From Hyparrhenia diplandra (Eukaryota > Streptophyta > Magnoliopsida > Poales > Poaceae), in contig JADLZK010013168.1 of the NCBI GenBank assembly GCA_015847255.1, positions 1 to 64,000 on the forward strand: a stretch of 64,000 nucleotides of DNA. The letters run 5' to 3'. Shown piece after piece: positions 47,173-58,100 of the stretch. The notes beneath the pieces are model-generated. The model did not search any database, was not told the origin of the DNA, and was given only the letters and a program-made list of their open reading frames with translations. Position 1 is the first letter of the stretch, and every line of letters starts with the position of its first letter. The translations under genes and the position numbers were made by a program.

Positions 47173-47597
47173 TGTCACAACCCGTCTTTCCGGCCAACGC
47201 CGATAGGAAGAACAGAGGCGTGACGTAGCTGAAATCGGGCGAAGATCGCGGCGTAGTCATCGCCGCAGCAGCGGCGGCGGTGGGCCGCGCGCCGGCGGCG
47301 CGGCAGAGGGCGGCGGCGATGGGGGGCGGTGCTCGGGCGGCGGCGATGCCTGGCGCTGGCGACGGCGGCGGCGGCTAGGAGCTAGAGAGCAAGGTAAAAA
47401 CCTAATTATTTTCTTCTTGATTGTCTCACGATAGTTGCCCCCATATTTATATGAGGGGTTTACAATTGCTAACGGTCAGGCCCATTAGTCTTTTTCCAAC
47501 TCACTTTAATTTAATCTAATAATTATAATAATAAAGCTAAATAATAATTAAATATTCAACCACTCCGCTTATTCGGGGCGACTACGTTGAATCGACA
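47173..47597 (-). repeat. 5' LTR of the gypsy element
   Basis: 425 bp. It pairs with 43207-43646 from TGTCACAACCCGTCTTTCCG to the GACA end. The promoter-like TATTTATATGAGG lies in both copies. Confidence 0.93.
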
Positions 47598-47602
47598 TCC
47601 CT

Positions 47603-48320
47603 ACATATCTTTAACTCTTTATTGAATTTATTTAGTTAAACTCCCAAAGCTGATTCTGTAACTTAGAAACCATAAAAAAATAGAAGCCAATTCAAAGATC
47701 ATATTTTATAAAGTTGCCGATATTATAGTACTTGATGGCTGGAGACCATAAACGCGGAGCATCCGATGAAGATCGTGTGGTCCTCGGCCATAGGCCGAAG
47801 TCAAAGCTGTCGCCTAGCGTTTGGTTAAGTATAAAATTGTTTTGACTTTGACCCGATGGAATTTCCACGCTCCATCATGCGTGGAAACTGAATGGGACTT
47901 GCTTTTATCTTCTAGTAATTTTTAGGTAATGGTGATGATGAACAAAAAGGCAACGAACGGGTCTCTTCGTTTGAACAGACTAAACAATCCATGAACTTCG
48001 GTTTCACATTACTGCAGAGACTCTGGTTTAGTAATTTAGGGATTAAATGAGACTAAAATCTAATCTGTAGTCTTTAGTCTTAGTGGAAGCCTGAAAAATT
48101 CTAGACGACTGCAGATAGATAGAAATTGTCAACTGGAAATGTCACTAGCATAGCAAGGAGAGAGAAGTACGCATCCTCCTCCGGTGTCCGTCCCCAGCTC
48201 GCGCCGCGCCGGGATCGACCCTGTTCCAACGGTCATACGCTGACTACGCAGAGACCGCGGGTCGTGACCTCACCGCTTGCGTTCATGCTCGCGGTGGTGC
48301 AGCAGAAAAATCAAAAGACC
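47603..48320. other. Intergenic / promoter region of the carrier gene
   Basis: No other gene was seen. A TATA-like ACATTTAAAAGG lies at about 48331, roughly 180 bp before the carrier start codon. Confidence 0.4.
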
Positions 48321-48513
48321 CGTGGTACTGGTACATTTAAAAGGCTCTTCTCCTCACCTTGTGATTCGCATCAGCAAATCATCTGATTTTGTCTAGCTTA
48401 GCGGCCAGAGGTTGCAAAACGAGCAATCAGACACCACTTGCTAGTAAGCAGAGCGAGATTGCAGGCTGCACGTGATCCATTGCATTGCATTGCGAGTTGG
48501 AGAAGCTTTGGTG

Positions 48514-49632
48514 ATGGCGGACCGGCGGAGCAATGGCGTCGTCTCGCCCCCTCGCTGGAGCTTCGCGTCCCAAAGCAGCTATTTGTCGGCGATCATGAGA
48601 GGAAGCTACGCGACCCAGAGCCTCTGGCGCACGTCGTCATCAGTGTCACCACCGCCGCTGATGGCATCATCGTCAGCGGTCGTCGTGGCCTCGTCGCCCG
48701 CGGAGAAGAACTTCGCCGCGGACTTCCTGCTGGGCGGGGTGTCGTCGGCGGTGTCCAAGACCGTGGCGGCGCCGATCGAGCGCGTCAAGATGCTGCTGCA
48801 GAACCAGGACGAGCTGATCCGCACAGGCAGGCTGTCGGAGCCGTACAGGGGCATCGGCGACTGCTTCGGCCGCACCGTCCGTGACGAGGGCGTCCTGTCG
48901 CTGTGGCGCGGCAACACCACCAACGTCATCCGCTACTTCCCCACGCAGGCGCTCAACTTCGCCTTCAAGGACTACTTCAAGTCCCTCTTCAAGTTCACCA
49001 GGGAGAAGGACGGCTACTGGAAGTGGTTCGCCGGGAACATCGCCTCCGGCAGCGCGGCGGGGGCCACGTCGCTGCTCTTCGTCTACTCCCTCGACTACGC
49101 CAGGACGCGCCTCACCAACGACTACAGGGCGGCGGCGGCCAAGGGTGGCGCTGGCGGCGGTGAGAGGCAGTTCACGGGCCTCGTCGACGTCTACCGGAAG
49201 ACGCTCCGGTCCGACGGCGTCGCGGGGCTGTACCGAGGGTTCAACGTCTCGGTGGTCGGGATCATCGTCTACCGGGGGCTCTACTTCGGCATGTACGACT
49301 CCTTGAAGCCCGTGCTGCTCACGGGGAAGCTGCAGGACAACTTCTTCGCGAGCTTGGCGCTCGGCTGGATGATCACCAATGGCGCCAACCTCGCGTCGTA
49401 CCCGCTCGACACTGTCCGGAGAAGGATGATGATGACCTCGGGGGAGGCCGTCAAGTACAAGAGCGCCATGGACGCCTTCGCACAGATCGTCAGGAACGAG
49501 GGCCCCAAGTCGCTCTTCAAAGGCGCCGGCGCCAACGTCCTACGCGCCATCGCCGGCGCTGGCGCGCTTGCCGGCTACGATCACCTGCAGCTCATCTTCT
49601 TTGGCAAGAAGTATGGCTCAGGTGGAGCCTAA
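48514..49632 (+). CDS. AAC: Mitochondrial ADP/ATP carrier
   Basis: 372 residues in a single exon. The family signature RRRMMM is at residues 302-307, and carrier repeats begin at P87 (PIERVK) and P297 (PLDTVRR), with the middle one at SLDYART. It exchanges cytosolic ADP for matrix ATP across the inner mitochondrial membrane. Residues 1 to about 65 are a plant-type N-terminal extension containing TQSLW; the carrier fold runs from FAADFLLGG to FFGKKYGSGGA. The start at 48514 (MADRR) matches the N-terminus of plant carriers better than the upstream in-frame ATG at 48472. The coding region is very GC-rich compared with its flanks and has no introns, so it could be an old retrocopy; no poly(A) tail or duplication remains. 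Confidence 0.93.
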   Translation: MADRRSNGVVSPPRWSFASQSSYLSAIMRGSYATQSLWRTSSSVSPPPLMASSSAVVVASSPAEKNFAADFLLGGVSSAVSKTVAAPIERVKMLLQNQDELIRTGRLSEPYRGIGDCFGRTVRDEGVLSLWRGNTTNVIRYFPTQALNFAFKDYFKSLFKFTREKDGYWKWFAGNIASGSAAGATSLLFVYSLDYARTRLTNDYRAAAAKGGAGGGERQFTGLVDVYRKTLRSDGVAGLYRGFNVSVVGIIVYRGLYFGMYDSLKPVLLTGKLQDNFFASLALGWMITNGANLASYPLDTVRRRMMMTSGEAVKYKSAMDAFAQIVRNEGPKSLFKGAGANVLRAIAGAGALAGYDHLQLIFFGKKYGSGGA

Positions 49633-49639
49633 ACAGGGA

Positions 49640-50059
49640 GAAACGGGTTTCAACAATTCAATCAATCAAGATGATGACGAAAAAGGCATTTGATTCCTTT
49701 GTATATATTTTTTACATTACAGGTTCAGATATTTGTATGTATAGCTCGAAATTCACAATAAGAAGCATTCAGATTGCTTCCATTTGTTAGCTCTGATTGA
49801 TTTTTTCTAAAGTTCTGTTTGTAAAGATGGCAGTGATGTAGTAACATGTACTCTCAGAAAATAATAAATAAAGACGGAACTCAAGTTGCCTGCAAGTGTT
49901 CACTGTTATCAACTTTACAGAGGCATCAGGGAACTCTTCAGAGGAACTACAAACTCTTGATCAGCACAAAGCCAAACAGAGTGGCTGTTGTAAGCTACAG
50001 CTTCCTGAAATCTGCATATGCCACAAGAGTGGCATGCCGGCTCCGTTGTGCATATGCAG
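49640..50059. other. Convergent 3' flanks of the carrier and antiporter genes
   Basis: Holds both 3' UTRs. An AATAAATAAA motif at 49861-49870 may serve as a polyadenylation signal for the carrier. No additional gene. Confidence 0.5.
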
Positions 50060-53000
50060 TCAGTATGACTGCGGTCCACCAAAGATTGGCCTCATGAACC
50101 TGTCATCGAACTTCCTCCAGTAGATGTGAACCGTGTGGACAGGCCTCTCCAGCATCATAGACAAGCTCCTCTTGGCCTGCTCCAAGACAATGCCGCTGCC
50201 CGACGCGCCTTCATCGGACGAGAGAAACGGCAGGACGAAGTCATCCTTTGGGGAGTTGCTGCCTGTGCTATGGCCTCTGGACAGCGCCCTCGACTGACGC
50301 GGGAGCATGGCACTAATGAGAGGCCTGGTCAGGAAGCCGAACACCTGAAATCATGGGCAAGTTTCAACTCTTGGACTATGAACTGATGACAAGCATGCCT
50401 GGTTCTATAATTAAGATACCAACCAGCGTGGTGAAAACACAACGATGATTGTGCTGGTGATGATGGTGGCATGAACTGGATCCGATGTTACACCTGAAAA
50501 TGTGAACTGTAATAATACAAGGTTGAGAAGTCAACAATTAGCTTCAAATCAGATACAGTTTCTTCAGAAAATATTTGGTCAACCAAAAGACATAGCAAAA
50601 ACATTAGTTACCTGATTGTATGCTAGTGCAATCGAAACGGCGCCTCTCATGAGCCCAGCCCACCAAATAACGACCTTGACATAATGACATGAGTAAAGAA
50701 TTTCGAGTGTGTCATCTCATTGACATTGTTACAGAAATTATTATAATTTTTTTTCAGTCAAAACAATTATGAAAAAGGATTTGCTGGTGTAGAAGCAACC
50801 TGGTGCTTGAATGTGATTGGGGTCCCTCTCAGAACTTCCACTCAAGGTATTTGACAAAATGGAAACAGGGAAAACAAATGCCACTCGTCCCAGTAATATA
50901 AGTAATATGAGGATGCCAAAGATGCCGATGGATGTCTTAAAACTGAAAAAAAAAAAAAAAAAAAAAAAAGACATGATTTTAGTTAACTAGTAGTCAAAAA
51001 AAAAAATATAGAAGTCATTTTAGGACAGCAGCAGACTTTGTGCTCTGTTGCTCACTTTTCCTTAGACGTCTTCCACTTATCAATGTCAAGAGCATCCATA
51101 CCAACGTAAAGAAAGATGAAAGTCTCAGCAATGAAAGACAATGTTGCAAATATATGCCTGCAGTCACATCCATAAGACGTAAAGATTATTTAACAGCAGC
51201 ACAAACATTTCTGAAAAATGGATCCAAAGATATCTTTTTTTATTATAAATGATACAAAGATATCAAATATGTGATTCGATTGTTAAGAAATGTTTAAACA
51301 ATGATTCTTGAGCTCACTTTGTTGTGATTCTTGAGCTCTCTGTCACGTTGTGCCATGCATAGTGGGACATGACAATCCCGCAAAAGAACACGGTCAAAAT
51401 TCCACTCAGCTCTAGCAACTGCCGAACAGGATGCATGCAGCATCTTCAGATGGATTGTGGAAGAAGATATTGAAGTACTAGCAGCTAAACTAGGTAATCT
51501 TACTTCTGCCAGCATATATGATAAATAAGCCATGAGAGCCATCAAGGCAACCTCCCGATCGGTCGAATGCCTGAAAATTAAGGGGAAGAAATTTCAAAAT
51601 TTCAAAGATAAAAGAGTAGAAGATCAACACAAACCAATCTATTCGTAGCAACTTTTACTCACCTACCAAAATACAGAGCTTTGAGAACATATGCAGTCGC
51701 TAAACCGATCTGACAAATTTGTGGTACAAAGTTAAGGTTGTACAAAGAAATGGCACTACTGTATAGTGAATACTCCTCCTTGAGATATGGAGGGAAAAAC
51801 AGTTCTTACTGAGATTCCGATGATCGTGCTGGTTGCGAAGAGATAGAGGAAGTTAGATATCAGTTTTAGCATAACCCCAGCTTTGAGCTGACTGGTATCG
51901 AGATTCTTGATCACATTGAAAAGAACAACTGCTGTTGCATCGTTGACAACCCCTTCTCCAAACACCAAGCTGTACAGCCTAGGTGTCTCATCTTGGTTTA
52001 TGACCTGTGTTTCAGCTCCATGTAATAAGCAGATGAAAGTGTTAGGAAGCTGAGCAAAATATTCAGAATGCAGAGTATATCTGACCTGCAATGTGCACAC
52101 GGTGTCTGTTGAAGAAAATATGGCTCCCAGTGCTGCAATTACACATGAGGTACTAAGTTCATGAAAAAAAATACAGAGGACAGTTCAATAAGAAACACAA
52201 ATAAATTAAGACGAACCTAAATAATCTACCGCATCAAGTTCTCCAAATCCGACTTTCGGGAAGAGCCAATAGCAGCCTAATATTAACAAGAAGTATAAGT
52301 CATAAACAGTCATCACCAAAGCTGAGAAAAGCTGTAAATGGAGAATGAGTATTTTTATACACAATTAATTGGCTGGGATCCTAGATAGTAGTTAAAGTAT
52401 TATATATATGTAAAACGTACCTGCAGAAACTATTGCGCCTGAAATGAAAAAAACACCGAACACGCCGAAGGACATGATGGTCATGAAGTTGTGGAAGAAC
52501 TGCTTCTTCTTGACCGAAAACCTGTAAGCAAACAACAACAATGTCCAGAACGCTCGACTAGCTAGGCATCTGATCGAAACTCTCAGTTCAGTGACGCCAT
52601 TACAGATACTACCTTGCAAGCGGACCAAGCATGCGTACCCGGCATTGAAGATTATCGGTGGAAGCACGTAGATGAAGAAGAGCTGCTCGTCGAACCTCAG
52701 GATGTGTGAGTGCTTCCCTTTGGTGAGCAGAAATATGATGGCTCCTACGATGCACCCCTGACGCCAAAGGAGGAAACCGTAAAAATACATAGTTGCTTAC
52801 GGTGAAGTAATACTGATGATTGAATTTGGTGGGGCTTGGATTCTCTCGTACGATGATGAGGGCGGTGATGGACTCGTTGACCCACTTGTTCTCCTCGAGT
52901 AGGTGGCCGGCGACGAGGCACAGGCACAGCACCGCCGTAAACACGCAGATGGACACCACCGTGGTGCTGCTCCCGCCACCGGCACCCTCCACCGCCGCTG

Positions 53001-53064
53001 ACACCACCAGCGTCTCCCCACCACGCCGCCGCCATGGATTCTCTGTCGTTGTCTCTCGAACCAT
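50060..53064 (-). CDS. NHX4: NHX-type Na+(K+)/H+ antiporter
   Basis: Fourteen exons on the minus strand: 53064-52852, 52757-52639, 52521-52421, 52277-52219, 52132-52086, 52004-51810, 51709-51663, 51570-51504, 51418-51318, 51157-51056, 50942-50800, 50674-50613, 50506-50424, 50344-50060; about 541 residues, normal for the family. The CPA1 features are present: the amiloride-binding segment FFIYVLPPIIFNAG (exon 2), FSSTDTVCTLQVINQDE and GEGVVNDATAVVLF (exons 5-6), WWAGLMRGAVSIALAYNQFT (exons 12-13), and a long cytosolic tail. It exchanges Na+ or K+ for H+ at the tonoplast, supporting salt storage and vacuolar pH. The frame is disturbed at two places (a missing base near 50443; an extra base at the exon 12 acceptor near 50675). 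The assignment to NHX4 rests on recalled synteny with makorin, not on sequence comparison. Confidence 0.9.
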
Positions 53065-53069
53065 GTCCT

Positions 53070-54590
53070 CTGTGTTGTTGTCCCTCTGCTTTTGCTGCCG
53101 CCGTGTGACGGATGATTTTGGCGCGTAGCCAGGGGCCTCGGGAACGGAAGTGCACGTCACGTCGGCACGCGTGGATGGACCCTGCCACCGGTGCCTGCGT
53201 GGTACGTGACCCCAGGTGCCACGTCTGTCTGTGGGGAGTGCTGGGGCGCGGGCAGCTGCCGTCTTGCGTTCAGCCCTTCCGACCCGCATGTGCCTGCCAG
53301 GGTCTAAATCGGTAAATCCTTTAAAGATTGACACAAACAATCGATCATTTTCCTAAGTTGTTCTCTTTCACCAACTTCAAATCTACAGATTCTATTTTCT
53401 CAGTCAAACAATTTAGTTTCACAAACTCTACCAAAACGGGATCTTTAAAAAAAAAAAAAAAAAAACTACTTAAAACGGTGGATACCTTGTTACCCCACCG
53501 AGCCGCGAAGAGCAACCGGGCGTGTGCGCCCCAATTTAGGCCATGGGCATAGGCTGATCTCGTGCGGAATTGTGATTCAAGGTCTGTTTTAAATCTATCT
53601 CCCGATGTGTTTAGTTATGAAAAATAAAATACATACGGTGGATACCTACCGTGCTCATTTGTTTCATGAACTTAATTCGATCTCCTGATGTGTTTAGTCA
53701 TGACACATATCATACATATGGAGCCTACCAGCATTTGCGCCCCGTGCCTACCATGCTTTGCCCCTGCCGCATGGCCCCAGGTGAGCGTGAGATAAAGATA
53801 GAGGTGGAGTTGTACCAAACATTTTGACAATTGTAGACCTGGTTGTGGTGTTGCTCCATGGTGTATTTTGGTATATTCTATATTCAAATTAACCTTTATA
53901 TAGTGTCCTAAAGTTTGTTCGAACACTAAAGTTGTTTTCGCTTTTAAAAGTCTCCTCTTAACTCAAATAATTCGCACATTCATCCATAGTTGAGACGATT
54001 CAGAGCAACCATAATGTTACGAACAGTAGTCCATAGGGAGGTGGCACAACTGATGCACTGGTTGAGATGGAACAAATAGCAAAAGTTATACGTAGCACTA
54101 TGGGCAGCCCATAAGTAAATAAAAAATAATATTTCTAATGTACAACTGACACAGAGGCAAGGAGCCGTTGGCTTCAGAAGCTAGCTGTTGACTTCCTCTT
54201 CGACATCCCTGCCACTAGGGCGTTGGCCACCTCTTTCACTTGCCTTTTTGTTGCCTTTTCAAAAACTTGCCTGTTGTTGACACCTCTTAAGCTCTATTTT
54301 TATAACTCAACTAAACATATAATAAGGTTATAAAGTAAATATAAACATAGAATAGGGGCTTTACTAACACAGTTCCACAAGTTTTGGTAATTTATATCTT
54401 TTCAGGGACTTGACAGGTAAATGCCAGAAAACTTAGAGATAACTTCCCAAATAATAAGAAGATTGACCAGTGGTGAATTTCGATCCAAAAAGTGAACTAA
54501 AACATTCTAGAAGACACCAGGAGAAGCGACACCATGGGTCCACCGGACCTCGGTGGCCGCTGAAGATTAGGCCGGCCGGGGTGGGGGCCA
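53070..54590. other. Upstream region of the antiporter, then intergenic
   Basis: A GC-rich 5' flank to about 53290, then AT-rich. An A run of about 21 is at 53445-53465. No gene was recognised. The paired phrases CGATCTCCTGATGTGTTTAG (53679) and CTATCTCCCGATGTGTTTAG (53595) form a short direct repeat. Confidence 0.5.
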
Positions 54591-54591
54591 T

Positions 54592-55190
54592 GATGTCAGC
54601 CTCATCTTCTTAGGTCGGTTCCAAACCGACTTTGAGGTTGTATCTATACCGTTATTGAAGGTCGGTTTGATCCAAGGGTCTGTATTCATCGACCGTTACT
54701 ATATAAGGATGACCCTACCTCTCGGCCTAAGCATGAAAATCATTATTCATCATACTCGACTCGATCAACGGCTAGAGCCATACCTCTCTAATTAGAAGAG
54801 CTTAGATCAAGTTGAGAGAGATAGTAGAAAGTTGAGAGATAGATCAAAGAACTTTATAAGAGTTCTAGATCTGTTCTTGAGAGATAAAGAGTAGAGTAGA
54901 GGAGAAGAAGGGAAAGTACCGTGATCCGCGGGCGGTGGCTCCTCTACGCTTGTACCTCCGGGATCAAAGGCTTCATTGCACTTGATCTTGAGACTTCTTT
55001 GGTGGATCAACTTATTATTTGAGTAAGTTCACTTGTTTATATTTCTTTTCGGTTTACGACTCTTTTAGAGTACTTCAATTCTTGTCGGCTCTTGAGTTGA
55101 AGTTGTTATCTCTAGTGCAAGCGTGGTGTTTGGACTAGAATACTCGTAAATGCACCCTACCTTCAGGCGTGGTAGATCGTGGTAGTGACA
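54592..55190 (+). mobile_element. LTR-like block with promoter
   Basis: Runs from TGATGTCAGC to GTAGTGACA, so it has TG...CA ends, and carries a TATA box (CTATATAAGG, 54701-54710) with a purine-rich leader downstream (54800-54920), as in plant LTRs. No flanking 5-bp duplication was found and no internal domains adjoin it, so the boundaries are tentative. Confidence 0.45.
54701..54710 (+). promoter_or_regulatory. TATA box in the LTR-like block
   Basis: CTATATAAGG on the plus strand, inside the LTR-like block. Confidence 0.5.
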
Positions 55191-55191
55191 A

Positions 55192-58100
55192 TGTAACACC
55201 TCGGTTTTAAGCATGTCATTAGCATCTGCATTTCATGGGCATAATCATCATTTAGTCACATGCGTAGTTATGCACATGAAATGATAGGGGTCATTTGCAT
55301 GCTTAATTTTATTTAATTTGCTTGCTATGCTTTTGCCTTGTCATTTCATGTATGAAATGTTTGCATAAGTAGAAGTTTAATGTTTATTTATTCTTAGTGA
55401 TGATCATAGAAGGTGTTAGAGCATATTTGATGTTGGTCATGTTCCCTAATGTGATTTGATAATGGTAGTTTGACTTGGTTTGACCTTGTTTGAATTTGAG
55501 AGTAATTTATCTTGTTTTGCTCAAAAGTGCTAGCTAGAGGTTTTGCATGTGTGTGCACACTTCATGACTTGTGTAGATAATTTCATGCGTAAGAACAAAA
55601 GATCTCATAGGTCGGTTGCATGTTTTTGAGTGGATCATGTCCAAAAAGTCGAGGGTTCGTTTGAATTGGAGGCTTAATTAGGGTTTTGTTTGACCCGAGT
55701 AGTCATGCTTTGATCGATTGTAATTTCAAAACTAGGCGAATTAGGGAAAAGTTTCTATAGGTGTTTTGCTCAGAATTTTATGAGGAACATTTGTTCAATT
55801 AGAGTTTTTGCTAATTCCTGCACGGATCTCGATGCACAGGCCAAAACAGATTGAATTAGGGTTTGGATTGGATCTTTAGAGACGCCTCCCTCTTCCCCAC
55901 ATCTCTGTGTTTTCCGGCCGCCCTTTATCGCGGGAGGCCGCCCGCGTGCCGCGTGGCCACGTCCCCCACCGTCCGCCGCGCCGCGCCATGAAGAGGAGGG
56001 GGCAACGCGCGTCACCGGCGTGCCCTCCCACCCTCCTCCCTCTCACCCCTTCTTCCTCGCGCCAGCGCCGTGACCCGGCGGCTCTTGGCTGCCGGCCGCG
56101 CCCTCGCCATCGCCGGGGTCGCAGCGTGACCACCACCGCGCCCGGCCATAAAGCCTCGCTTGCCAGCCCGGCCGAGCCGTGCACCTTCCCCTCGACGCCG
56201 CTGGACCGCCCAGCAGCCAAAGGTGAGGGCCAAACCGACCGTTTTCTCCGCTCGGCCGGGAAAATCGGCTTCTGGCATGGCCGGCCAGCCGCGTCGTGCC
56301 CGCCGACGAGCCTGCGCGGCCGCTTGACCAATTCATGTTCCCTGCTCAGCCTCCTCATGCTCGGCTTGCATGCAGGACGAATCGGCCGGGCGGTGTTCTC
56401 GCTTCGCCGGACCACGCGCCGCCGCCGGGCCGGAACTCCGCCGCAAGACGGTCCGCCGAGGCTCTGGGGCCACCCCGTCCACCCAAGTAGCGCGATAGGA
56501 TCCGCCTTGACGCGTGCTGCAGCCTCGGCACGCCCCATCAATCCCGATCCGCCTCCCATGGGTCGGAACGCCGCGCCCGCGACCGCCGCCGGTGGCGCCA
56601 CGCCGTTTTCTGGACACCAAACCGCCAGTCAGTTTGCTCGACCAAGTAGTCGATTTACCGCTTTGATGTCGCCCTAATGCATGCTCCCTCGGTTTGGCCA
56701 GCTCTCCGGAAAATCGCGATCCTCGTGGTGACAAATGCCGATCGGCGTATGACGCCGTCATCGCCGCTAGAGCCCACCAAACCGCCATAGGGTCTAGAGA
56801 CGATGAATCTTGACGCCATGAGTCCCGTAGGTGCCCGTGGTTTGGCCGAGAGGAGCAACGCCGGGCGGAGATCCGGCGTGGACCGCAGCCGCCCCTCGGT
56901 CTCTGTGATTTCGACGGGTGGGCCCCGTCTGTCGGTATTTTCTTTTTATGTTTTTCTTTTTCCGTAAAACCTATGCATGCATTAGAAAATCCATATCTTG
57001 CTCATTTTAGCTCTTTTTTGAGTGAGACAAATTTTGTTGTGATCCTTATGAGTAGATCTATAGTAGAAAAAAATATGATATTAGGTTTTCTGGTAGTTTT
57101 TATATTTATCTAGATTTATTGCAACATATGCCATGTTTCTAGGTAAATGCATATCTAATTCTTGGTGCGTGATAAAATAGTGGTACCTGTACAAAATGTT
57201 CATGTTTTTTTGGATGTGTAGTGTAGGAAAAATATTATACATGCTATGTTCTGTGGTGAAAATGTGATTTTTGATTTATGTGCTATTTACCATGCTTTCT
57301 TAGGAAATTCATAGAAAAATAATTACTAGGTTTTTTGCCATGATAATGTTTGTACATGCATTTGTTACTGTTATATAGCTTTTCATGTTCATGGTTAGGC
57401 AGTTTCATACTTTTCATAGTACAAAGTATTTTCATGCCTAGTTTTTATGCTAGCTTGCCATTTTTGTATAGGGCAGTATGTACATGAGTTTGCCCTGAAA
57501 TTTTTATGGTAGGCATGTTAGACCAGTAGGATGCTCTGGTAATTTTTAAAAGATTTTTCAAAGGTGTTTATGTATTTATCATATTTTTGTTACATAGAAA
57601 ATGCCCTAGAAATGCATGTTTATAGTAGGGTAAGGTGTATTGGTAATTTTATTAGTTGTTCCTAGCATGGATAGGACCTGTTGGTATACTTAGTTTGATA
57701 GCCTTGGCAGTTTGGCAGATTTTTTATTCCTAGCATTTATATGATTTATGGTGTGCATGTGTAGTAGATATTAGGGCATGTCATTTCATGTAATTTAGTT
57801 TATCTTCTGGGTTGATCAGTAGGTTATTTTGATGCTTTATGGTCTTATTGCTTGCTCATCAAATTTTGGTAAGGGTTGCATGCTTGGTTAGAGAGTTATA
57901 GGAGTTGCATGTAGCTTGTTAGGTTGAAAACAGAGCCTCTGTTTTCTCTGTTTTCGAGGCTGTTAATGTCAGAATTAGGTCAGGGTGGTATGGAATGTTT
58001 TGTAGATAATTTTGTTAGCTTTTCAACGAGTATTTGTTTGCTGCATTTGGAGTTATAGAACTCCTCAGTGTATTGACTTTTTTAGTAACAGCATGTCTAG

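Larger units (their letters stand above)
43207..47597 (-). mobile_element. Ty3/gypsy LTR retrotransposon, complete ends, internally deleted
   Basis: 4.39 kb with two LTRs starting TGTC and ending GACA, flanked by a perfect 5-bp duplication TCCCT (43202-43206 and 47598-47602). The primer-binding site, next to the 5' LTR, reads TGGTATC on the minus strand (47164-47170), matching initiator tRNA-Met use. A purine tract (GCGGGGAGA, rc of 43647-43655) abuts the 3' LTR. The order gag, protease, reverse transcriptase, RNase H, integrase shows the Ty3/gypsy class. The N-terminal part of integrase is missing and several frames are broken, so it is not autonomous. Confidence 0.95.

Noticed and set aside
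48606..49550. Open frames on other strands and frames within the ADP/ATP carrier gene
   Set aside because: Shadows of a GC-rich coding exon; the carrier frame alone has domain signatures.
50943..50970. A run of about 25 in the antiporter gene as a possible retroposon tail
   Set aside because: On the gene's strand it is the T-rich tract before the exon 11 acceptor; no flanking duplication was found.
53434..53482. A run at 53445 flanked by AAAACGG repeats as a third tail-only insertion
   Set aside because: The repeat is only 7 bp and the base context before the tail is not TCGC.
55907..56677. 256-codon plus-strand open frame (and a 241-codon minus-strand one) in the GC-rich island
   Set aside because: The composition is Arg/Ala/Pro/Ser-rich on both strands with no domain; long frames are expected by chance in GC-rich DNA.
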